DNA of 8,805 bases from Candidatus Omnitrophota bacterium (GTDB taxonomy: Bacteria; Omnitrophota; 4484-213): positions 1 to 8,805 of the forward strand of contig DAOWKH010000085.1 of assembly GCA_030639955.1 (NCBI GenBank), in the 5' to 3' direction. Below are positions 1 to 5,112 of this stretch, in pieces. Below the pieces are notes generated by a model, which was given only the letters and a program-made list of their open reading frames with translations, was not told the DNA's origin and did not search any database. A program made the translations under genes and the position numbers. Within the stretch, counting starts at the first letter, position 1, and every line of letters begins with the position of its first letter.

Positions 1-1067
1 GCAAAGAAGATGCTCTCAAGGTAGTAATTGCCTATGAACCGGTTTGGGCAATTGGAACTGGGAAAACTGCTACTCCTGAACAGGCAGAAGAAATGCACAA
101 GTTTATTCGTGAGGTTTTAAGCAATATGTTTAGTAGAAATATAGCTTCGCTTTATCTGGCAAATCCCAGACAGAGAATCTATTTAAGCGATATGTTTGGT
201 AGGAATATAGCTTCGCAAATACGCATTCAATATGGTGGAAGCGTTAAACCCGATAATATTGCCGAGCTTATTGCTATGCCTGATATTGATGGTGCTTTAG
301 TTGGCGGAGCAAGTCTTAAACCCGATTCTTTTGCAAAGATTGTGCTAATGTCCGCTCCTGCAGCTAGATTTGAACCTCTCGTGGCAATTTCTGCGGACAA
401 ATTAAGCTTTATAATTCAAGATAGAGCAATTGCTTTTGGAGGCAAGGTGTTCTATCTTGATGGTGAACTCTTACTTGATGAGAATGACAAACTACAAATT
501 GTAGGAGTTGAGAATGTCTTTAGGAAATTAAACGATACTTTATTGGGTGGGTTAGAGAATAAATCTGTTAAGATAGTAATTCCCAGAGATAACAAGGATA
601 TGTTTTTGGCGCTGAATAAACTTAAGGAAAAATATGATTTCTTTGAGATTGTCTCGCGAAAAGATGCTTTCGTGGAGATCAAAGCAAGTAAGCGAGAAAA
701 CACTGCCGCAGTGGTAAGCGAGAGAGTTTTTTACAGAAAGATGCCGTGGTGTAGGTACATTCTTGATAATCACCTAATAAAAATACCCAAACCAGATACA
801 ACTAAGAACCAAATGTCTCTTGTTTTAGTAGGCATTGTTTCCGGATTAGACCTCTTAGCCGATGGCAAGATTGATAATGTAGAAACATTATTAAGAGAGC
901 ATTATCAGGATAAGATTATTGCCGAGGTAGAGGTAGATAAGATAGTAGAGGCATTACAGCAAGAAGGGATCAAAGAATTTCCGGTGGTTAAGCCAATGGC
1001 AGAAGGATTCTTTGACGAATATCAAGAAGAATTGCGTAGAGAACAAGAGGCGTTGGAAAAGGTGTAA
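1..1067 (+). CDS. tpiA: Triosephosphate isomerase (C-terminal part) fused to a ~240-residue unrecognised domain; 5' end outside window
   Basis: The enzyme interconverts dihydroxyacetone phosphate and glyceraldehyde 3-phosphate in cytosolic glycolysis and gluconeogenesis. The reading frame is open from base 3, so the start lies upstream. Visible family motifs are AYEPVWAIGTGKTAT (catalytic Glu at bases 36-38, then flexible loop 6), IQYGGSVKPDN (phosphate-binding) and DGALVGGASL near the barrel end. A normal isomerase would stop soon after SFAKIV (about base 344). Here the frame continues to a TAA at 1065-1067, adding about 240 residues. That tail looks like a soluble alpha/beta domain ending in a charged helix rich in E, Q and R. 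It has no membrane segment and I do not recognise it. The first possible internal start (ATG at 348) has no ribosome binding site, which favours one fused protein. Between helix 6 and strand 7 there is a 22-codon duplication. A terminator follows the gene. The isomerase call is secure; the role of the tail is unknown. Confidence 0.9.
   Translation, partial: KEDALKVVIAYEPVWAIGTGKTATPEQAEEMHKFIREVLSNMFSRNIASLYLANPRQRIYLSDMFGRNIASQIRIQYGGSVKPDNIAELIAMPDIDGALVGGASLKPDSFAKIVLMSAPAARFEPLVAISADKLSFIIQDRAIAFGGKVFYLDGELLLDENDKLQIVGVENVFRKLNDTLLGGLENKSVKIVIPRDNKDMFLALNKLKEKYDFFEIVSRKDAFVEIKASKRENTAAVVSERVFYRKMPWCRYILDNHLIKIPKPDTTKNQMSLVLVGIVSGLDLLADGKIDNVETLLREHYQDKIIAEVEVDKIVEALQQEGIKEFPVVKPMAEGFFDEYQEELRREQEALEKV
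116..216 (+). repeat. 35-bp direct repeat flanking a 31-bp spacer inside tpiA (66-bp in-frame duplication or insertion)
   Basis: Bases 116-150 and 182-216 match at 32 of 35 positions, offset by 66 bp (22 codons). They encode SNMFSRNIAS and SDMFGRNIAS. In all three differences the first copy has A where the second has G. The 31-bp spacer (151-181) holds a small inverted repeat, TCTGG at 155-159 and CCAGA at 166-170. Removing 66 bp restores a normal isomerase helix 6 to strand 7 junction. No stop codon or frame change is introduced. Confidence 0.85.
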
Positions 1068-1100
1068 AGCAAGGCTAAACAAAAAAGCAATAGGTGCATA

Positions 1101-1130
1101 AAAAGGGCAGGTTAACCTGCCCTTTTTTGT
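1101..1130 (+). terminator. Rho-independent terminator after tpiA
   Basis: A perfect 13-bp palindrome (AAAAGGGCAGGTT at 1101-1113 and its complement at 1114-1126) is followed by TT and more T-rich sequence. The GC core GGGCAGG/CCTGCCC is stable, and the T tract gives termination on the + strand. The A run before the stem means it could also act on the - strand, although no - strand gene is nearby. It separates tpiA from the tRNA promoter. Confidence 0.9.
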
Positions 1131-1136
1131 TTCCAT

Positions 1137-1165
1137 TTGACTTTTTTGTCCAATTGAGATAATAT
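1137..1165 (+). promoter_or_regulatory. Sigma70-type promoter for tRNA-Arg and probably the downstream gmhB-udg-priA genes
   Basis: TTGACT (1137-1142) and TAATAT (1160-1165) are separated by 17 bp, close to consensus. Transcription would begin near 1172, about five bases before the tRNA. There is no obvious terminator between the tRNA and the next gene, so the same transcript could feed gmhB, udg and priA after tRNA processing. That co-transcription is inference. Confidence 0.75.
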
Positions 1166-1176
1166 AAATCAATGAC

Positions 1177-1252
1177 GCCCCTATAGTCCAATTGGATAGA
1201 GCGCTGGCCTCCGGAGCCAGAAATACCTGTTCGAATCAGGTTAGGGGCACCA
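1177..1252 (+). tRNA. tRNA-Arg, anticodon CCG, CCA encoded
   Basis: The 76-nt sequence folds as a cloverleaf. The acceptor stem is 1177-1183 with 1242-1248 (7 pairs), and ACCA at 1249-1252 includes an encoded CCA end. The anticodon stem CTGGC/GCCAG (1204-1208, 1216-1220) holds loop CTCCGGA with anticodon CCG at 1211-1213, which reads CGG as arginine. The T arm is ACCTG/CAGGT with loop TTCGAAT. The D stem is weak: GTCC pairs with GAGC through one G-T wobble and one C-A mismatch, as if the usual GCTC had its middle bases swapped. Confidence 0.95.
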
Positions 1253-1287
1253 TATAAAAATCAAAAATTAAATATCAAATATCAAAA
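1253..1287 (+). repeat. AT-rich leader with short tandem AAATATC-type repeats before gmhB
   Basis: This spacer between the tRNA and the next start codon is nearly all A and T, with repeated words such as TCAAAAATTAA and AAATATC (twice in a row near 1270-1285). It has no Shine-Dalgarno sequence. It may be an unstructured, A-rich translation enhancer or simple-sequence drift. No coding capacity is seen. Confidence 0.5.
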
Positions 1288-1842
1288 ATGAAAACCGAAA
1301 AGATAGTTTTTTTAGACCGCGATGGGGTGATTAACAAATATCCCGGCGATACAAGATTTGTTACCAAATGGGAAGAATTTCATTTTTTGCCCGATGTTTT
1401 AAAAGCAATCCGCAGATTGACTGAACAGGGCTACGAAATCAAGGTTATTTCTAATCAATCGGGAATAAGCAGGGGGTTTTATAGCCAGGAGTCCCTGGAT
1501 GAGATTACTCGCCGAATGATTGAGCAGATAGAAAAAGAAGGTGGGAGAATGGAGGTCTATTATTGTCCGCATCGGGAAGAGGATAATTGTGACTGCCGCA
1601 AGCCAAAAATTGGCTTGTTTCTGAAAGCCACTGAGAAAAAAAGAGTTGATTTTAAAAACACTTATTTTGTCGGCGATGGTTCTATAGATGTGCAAGCAGG
1701 CAAAAGAATAGGCTGTAAGACCATTTTGGTAGGTTCGGGAAGGACAAAATTGGAAAAGGCAAAGCAATGGGATTTACAGCCGGATTATTTTGCTCAGGAT
1801 TTATGGGAGGCAAGCGGGATTATTTTAGCTAATGGAGAGTAA
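1288..1842 (+). CDS. gmhB: HAD-superfamily phosphatase, D-glycero-D-manno-heptose 1,7-bisphosphate 7-phosphatase type
   Basis: This 184-residue protein has the full length and motif order of GmhB, which removes the 7-phosphate of heptose bisphosphate on the way to ADP- or GDP-heptose for surface glycans. Motif I is DRDGVIN with nucleophile D10 and acid/base D12. Motif II is SNQSGI at 55-60. The structural zinc site is C93, H95, C101 and C103 in CPHREEDNCDCRKP, with the motif III lysine following. Motif IV is VGDGSIDVQAG with metal-binding D130 and D134. The ATG at 1288 gives the normal N-terminus, but no Shine-Dalgarno precedes it. The gene overlaps the next one by 11 nt. The related histidinol-phosphate phosphatase domain shares these motifs, so the heptose substrate is inferred. 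No other heptose genes are present to confirm it. Confidence 0.82.
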   Translation: MKTEKIVFLDRDGVINKYPGDTRFVTKWEEFHFLPDVLKAIRRLTEQGYEIKVISNQSGISRGFYSQESLDEITRRMIEQIEKEGGRMEVYYCPHREEDNCDCRKPKIGLFLKATEKKRVDFKNTYFVGDGSIDVQAGKRIGCKTILVGSGRTKLEKAKQWDLQPDYFAQDLWEASGIILANGE

Positions 1843-2500
1843 AGAAATAATCAATTCTCTCAAGACCTTTTTAGAGGGGGAAAAGCTCGCCGGCATAAAA
1901 GAGTTTTTTTCTCCTTCTATTTCTCCTTCTCAACAACTCAAACTTCTTTCTCAAAAAGTTCACCAGTGCGCAAAATGTCCGCTTGCCAAAACCAAAAAAC
2001 ACTATGTCTTTGGCGAAGGGGATAATCAGGCCGTTCTATTATTTGTCGGAGAAGCGCCGGGGGGAGAAGAAGATAAACAGGGAAAGCCATTTGTGGGCAG
2101 AGCAGGGCAATTGCTTACCCGTATCATTCAGTCCATAGGTTTTAAAAGAGAGGATGTTTATATTGCCAATATCTTGAAGTGCCGACCACCGGAAAACCGC
2201 AATCCTCTGCCCTCAGAAATCGAAAATTGCCTTCCTTATTTAAAAGAACAAATAAAGATAATCCGTCCGCAGATAATCTGCACCTTAGGGAAATTTGCCG
2301 CCCAAACCCTGCTTGGTGTAGTTACCCCCATCTCACAATTAAGAGGAAAATTTTATGATTATGAGGGGATAAAACTAATTCCTACATTTCATCCCGCCTA
2401 TCTCCTGCGCAATCCTCAAGGCAAGGTTCCGGTTTGGCAGGATATGAAGAAGATAAAAGATGAACTACGTCCAAACTGTCTTAGACCTTCCGGTAGATAA
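1832..2500 (+). CDS. Uracil-DNA glycosylase, family 4, iron-sulfur type
   Basis: The enzyme excises uracil from DNA to start base-excision repair. The 222 residues carry the family 4 signature. C46 and C49 (CAKC) plus C117 and C133 (15 residues between) are the expected [4Fe-4S] ligands. GEAPGGEEDKQGKPFVGRAG (73-92) is the active-site motif A with the following loop. HPAYLLRNP (187-195) is motif B, with H187 at the DNA-binding and catalytic position. An N-terminal leader of about 35 residues is variable in this family and is sometimes annotated as a DNA polymerase-related region. The start overlaps the end of gmhB by 11 nt. The end runs 41 nt into priA in another frame. The last residues (about 211-222) lie beyond the usual family end and look like extra sequence read through into priA. 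Uracil repair beside a replication-restart gene is plausible but proves no physical link. Confidence 0.93.
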   Translation: MESKEIINSLKTFLEGEKLAGIKEFFSPSISPSQQLKLLSQKVHQCAKCPLAKTKKHYVFGEGDNQAVLLFVGEAPGGEEDKQGKPFVGRAGQLLTRIIQSIGFKREDVYIANILKCRPPENRNPLPSEIENCLPYLKEQIKIIRPQIICTLGKFAAQTLLGVVTPISQLRGKFYDYEGIKLIPTFHPAYLLRNPQGKVPVWQDMKKIKDELRPNCLRPSGR

Positions 2501-4076
2501 AGTTTTTGATTACGCCGTTCCCGAACATCTAAGAGAAGAAATTGAAATCGGCAAAAGGGTCTGGGTAGAATTTAGAAACAAAAAAACAGTTGCTTATATA
2601 GTCGGGCTGCTTAAAGAGTCAAAATTAGCAAAGGTTAAGCAAATCAAAAAGGTAATCGATAGCCAGCCAATTATTACTTCTTCTTTGCTGTCTCTGGCTA
2701 AATGGCTCTCGGAATACTATTTTTGCTCCTGGGGAGAGGCGCTGGCGATGACGCTTCCTCCCGGCTTACGAAGGGGACAAAAAAAGACAAGGCCGACCTT
2801 ACTTGCACCTACGCGGTGCAAGTGGGTGAAAGGAGAAGTGGGGGGGTTATCACCCGAGCAATGTTTAGCCGCAGATAAAATTGTCAGGGCAATAAAACAA
2901 GCCCAGCCACAAACTTTTCTTGTTTACGAACAGCCCCAAGAGAGAATAAAAATCTATCTGCGGATAATTGAACATATTCTGAAGCAGAATAAAGGGGTAA
3001 TTGTATTGGTCCCTGAGATTTCTTTAGCCCCCAGAATAATTGCAAGATTTATTTCTCATTTTGGAGAGATAATAGCCGAGTATCATTCTCAGCTTTCTTC
3101 CCGCCAGCAATTTCAGGAGTGGCAGAGAATAAAAAAAGGAGAGGCCAAGATTGTCATTGGCAGCAGGTCAGCAGTATTTTCTCCTCTGAAAGACTTAGGG
3201 TTGATTATTGTCGACGAAGAGCAGGACAATTCTTACAAAGAGGAGAGTATTCCCCGCTATAATGCCCGCAATGTGGCAATCAAAAGGGCAGAGATAGAAA
3301 AAGCGATAGTGGTCTTAGGCAGCGCTATCCCTTGTTTGGAATCTTACTATAACGCCGAGTCAAAAAAATATCAACTTTTGAAGTTAAGAGCAAAGAGCGA
3401 TAATATTTCTCCCAATGCAAGGGTAATAGATAGAAACAGAGAGGACTTCTCGGTTTCTCCCCTTTTGAGAACAAAAATAGAAGAGCATCTGCAAAAGGAG
3501 GAGAGGGTTGTTGTTTATGAGAAATTGGGCAAGGAAAGGAGAGTGGAGGGCGAGAGTTTTTCCAAGCTGGGTTTGATAGGAGTTGTCTCCGCCGATAATA
3601 TCCTTAATTTTCCTAATTTCTTGGCAAGTGAGCGCACCTTCGGGCTGCTTTCTCAGATAGTTAAGGAAGCCCAAAAGGAAAAAGCAGAGTTGATTATTCA
3701 GACCTATAACCCTGCTCACTTTAGCATCACCGCTGCCGTTAAACAGAATTACGAAGATTTCTACAAAGAAGAAATAACCTATCGCCAGGAATTGAATTAT
3801 CCCCCCTTTGTTCATTTTATTAATATAATTTTAAAGGGTGAAAATGAACAGAGATTAAAAAAAAGGATAATGGAATTGTCAGAGGATTTAAGAAAGGAAT
3901 TTGGTGAGGAGAAAATTTTAGGACCAGCCCATTTTTCTGATTACTGGTATGTCGCCCTGAAAACAAAAAATGTCCTAAAAACAAATCAATCTTTGAAAAG
4001 GGTATTAGCCGACTTTAATAGAAGGAGAGCGGACAAAAGGGTAATAGTGGATGTTGACCCTTTGTTTTTCTTTTAG
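2460..4076 (+). CDS. priA: PriA-family primosomal protein N', shortened and probably without ATPase or helicase activity
   Basis: PriA recognises stalled forks and reloads the replicative helicase. The N-terminus is intact: a 3'-end DNA-binding domain (about 1-65, beginning MNYVQTVLDLPVDKVFDYAVP) and a winged-helix domain (about 70-105). The helicase fold is recognisable: VLVPEISLAP (182-191), IVIGSRSAVFSPL (231-243), IIVDEEQDNSYK (249-260) and GSAIPCLES (287-295). The Walker A loop, normally GVTGSGKTEVY, is replaced by VYEQPQERIKIY (155-166). DEEH has become DEEQ. The zinc-binding module with its eight cysteines and motif V are deleted near 353-371. Motif VI, normally QVAGRAGR, is QIVKEAQK (399-406). 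The C-terminal domain (from about 440, RQELNYPPF) is kept. Length is 538 residues against about 730 in E. coli. The frame is continuous, so this is not a simple frameshift. Known precedent: actinobacterial PriA also lacks helicase motifs. Retained DNA binding or scaffolding is inference. The start overlaps udg by 41 nt with no clear Shine-Dalgarno, but it matches the family N-terminus. Confidence 0.9.
   Translation: MNYVQTVLDLPVDKVFDYAVPEHLREEIEIGKRVWVEFRNKKTVAYIVGLLKESKLAKVKQIKKVIDSQPIITSSLLSLAKWLSEYYFCSWGEALAMTLPPGLRRGQKKTRPTLLAPTRCKWVKGEVGGLSPEQCLAADKIVRAIKQAQPQTFLVYEQPQERIKIYLRIIEHILKQNKGVIVLVPEISLAPRIIARFISHFGEIIAEYHSQLSSRQQFQEWQRIKKGEAKIVIGSRSAVFSPLKDLGLIIVDEEQDNSYKEESIPRYNARNVAIKRAEIEKAIVVLGSAIPCLESYYNAESKKYQLLKLRAKSDNISPNARVIDRNREDFSVSPLLRTKIEEHLQKEERVVVYEKLGKERRVEGESFSKLGLIGVVSADNILNFPNFLASERTFGLLSQIVKEAQKEKAELIIQTYNPAHFSITAAVKQNYEDFYKEEITYRQELNYPPFVHFINIILKGENEQRLKKRIMELSEDLRKEFGEEKILGPAHFSDYWYVALKTKNVLKTNQSLKRVLADFNRRRADKRVIVDVDPLFFF
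2801..2823. repeat. Perfect palindrome inside priA (9-bp stem, 5-nt loop)
   Basis: ACTTGCACC at 2801-2809 and GGTGCAAGT at 2815-2823 are exact reverse complements around the loop TACGC. The sequence is read in frame as L115 to K121 of PriA. It falls in the linker between the winged-helix domain and the helicase fold, a stretch poorly conserved in the family. It may be a small palindromic repeat inserted in frame, or chance. No second copy was seen in this window. Confidence 0.6.
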
Positions 4077-4100
4077 GGGCATCACAAAAGTGATGCCCCT
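4075..4100. terminator. Perfect 11-bp hairpin at the priA stop codon, possible transcription end
   Basis: AGGGGCATCAC (4075-4085) and GTGATGCCCCT (4090-4100) pair perfectly around the loop AAAA, and the stem begins within the TAG stop of priA. The stem is strong but no T tract follows on either strand, so it is not a classical intrinsic terminator. It may be an mRNA 3'-end stabiliser, a weak terminator or a palindromic repeat unit. Confidence 0.55.
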
Positions 4101-4189
4101 GATTACAGCGATTAAAATCCGATTGCAGCGATTGAATGCCATTTTATTGTTTTTTTAATCATTGTAATCTTTATTTAATCTCTGTAATC
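4101..4189. repeat. 89-nt long imperfect hairpin built of GATT(A/G)CAGCGATT units, upstream of fmt
   Basis: Bases 4101-4116 pair with 4174-4189 at 15 of 16 positions. After a symmetric 4-nt internal loop, 4121-4133 pairs with 4157-4169 with ten Watson-Crick pairs, two G-T pairs and one mismatch. The two left arms are near-identical direct repeats of one unit, and so are the two right arms. The structure directly adjoins the preceding hairpin and ends 11 nt before the fmt start, where a Shine-Dalgarno would sit. No open reading frame is present. It could be a repeat element, a 5'-UTR control element or a transcription barrier. Confidence 0.75.
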
Positions 4190-4200
4190 ATCTTTATAAA

Positions 4201-5112
4201 ATGAAGATAATTTTTTGGGGAAATGGAGATTTCGCTCTGGTTTGTCTCAAGAAACTTGCGTTTAAGCACCAGATTTTGGGAGTGGTGGCCTCGCCGGATA
4301 AAAGAAAGGGGAGGGGATTAAAAATAGGTATTGACCCAATAAAGGAGTTTTCTCAGCGGCAAAAGTTTCCCATCTATCAACCCGAGAGTTTTTCGGATGA
4401 GCCGGAGTTATTTGTAGTGGTGAACTACGGCCGAAAATTAACTAAAGAAATTCTGGACATTCCCAAAATTTATTCTATAAACCTCCATCCTTCTTTACTG
4501 CCCAAGTATCGCGGTCCGGCCCCGATTAATTGGGTTTTAATTCAGGGAGAGAAAAAAACAGGAGTTTCTATAATCAAAATTGGCGAAAAGATAGATGCCG
4601 GCGAGCTCATCTATCAGAAAAAGGTAGAAATAAAAGAGGGAGAGAATGCCGGCGAATTGAGTGAGCGTCTGGCAGAAGAAGGAGCAGTGGCTCTACTCAA
4701 GGCAATAGAACTGATAGAAAATAAGAGGGCAGAATTGCTTCTTCAGAGTGAAAAAGAAGCGACTTATTTCCCCAAGCTCAACAAAAGCGATGGCGAAATT
4801 GATTGGTCAAAGTCGGCTTGTCAAATCTATAATTTAATTCGCGGCTTTACGCCGGAGCCGGGGGCGTTCACTTTCTGGAAAGGAAAAAGGATAAAGCTCT
4901 GGAAGACGAGAGTATCTCCTAAAAAAGTCACCCCTTCCACTTTCGGAGAAATATTAAAAATTGATAAAGATAAAGGAATTTTAGTAAGAACAGGAAAGGA
5001 TGGATTATGGATAGAGGAATTGCAGCTGGAAGGAAAGAGAAAGATGAGCAGTAAAGAATTTATTATTGGGCATAGGATAAGGGTAGGAGAGAAATTATGC
5101 AGATTGGAATAA
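4201..5112 (+). CDS. fmt: Methionyl-tRNA formyltransferase
   Basis: The enzyme formylates initiator Met-tRNA with 10-formyltetrahydrofolate so translation can start. The 303 residues have both domains. The N-terminal formyltransferase fold (1 to about 190) opens with MKIIFWGNGDFAL, followed by SPDKRKGRG and the hallmark NLHPSLLPKYRGPAPINW (94-111). N94, H96 and D132 (in KIDAGELI) form the expected catalytic triad. FPKLNKSDGEIDW marks the linker, and the C-terminal tRNA-binding barrel follows (about 205-303). Length is close to the roughly 315 of E. coli. The ATG at 4201 gives the canonical N-terminus, though TTTATAAA rather than a Shine-Dalgarno precedes it and a long hairpin lies just upstream. 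The last 16 nt overlap the next gene. The priA-fmt neighbourhood is common in bacteria, but the usual peptide deformylase gene (def) between them is missing here. Confidence 0.95.
   Translation: MKIIFWGNGDFALVCLKKLAFKHQILGVVASPDKRKGRGLKIGIDPIKEFSQRQKFPIYQPESFSDEPELFVVVNYGRKLTKEILDIPKIYSINLHPSLLPKYRGPAPINWVLIQGEKKTGVSIIKIGEKIDAGELIYQKKVEIKEGENAGELSERLAEEGAVALLKAIELIENKRAELLLQSEKEATYFPKLNKSDGEIDWSKSACQIYNLIRGFTPEPGAFTFWKGKRIKLWKTRVSPKKVTPSTFGEILKIDKDKGILVRTGKDGLWIEELQLEGKRKMSSKEFIIGHRIRVGEKLCRLE

Noticed and set aside
116..216. Translational bypass element or intron-like hop in tpiA, since identical sequence flanks the extra segment
   Set aside because: The 66-bp unit is a multiple of three, has no stop codon and is translatable, so no hop is needed to make the protein.
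452..1172. Open frames on the - strand within and after tpiA
   Set aside because: They have low-complexity, non-family translations and lie opposite convincingly coding sequence; they are shadows of the + strand gene.
1148..1194. Repeat of GTCCAATTG in the promoter spacer and in the tRNA D arm
   Set aside because: Nine bases over a 38-base offset, with one copy fixed by tRNA structure, is compatible with chance.
3480..3600. Zinc-finger region of PriA possibly hidden in another frame by a frameshift
   Set aside because: No cysteine pairs appear in the other frames here, and there is not enough DNA for the missing ~130 residues; it is a real deletion in this sequence.
3384..3815. 143-codon - strand frame opposite priA
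   Set aside because: The sequence resembles no family, and the + strand in this stretch encodes clear PriA C-terminal motifs.
1241..4084. TTAGGGGCACCA at the tRNA 3' end resembles TTAGGGGCATCA at the end of priA (11 of 12), as if att sites flanked an integrated element
   Set aside because: The match is short, one copy is explained by the palindrome at 4075-4100, and the genes between are housekeeping with no integrase or phage gene.
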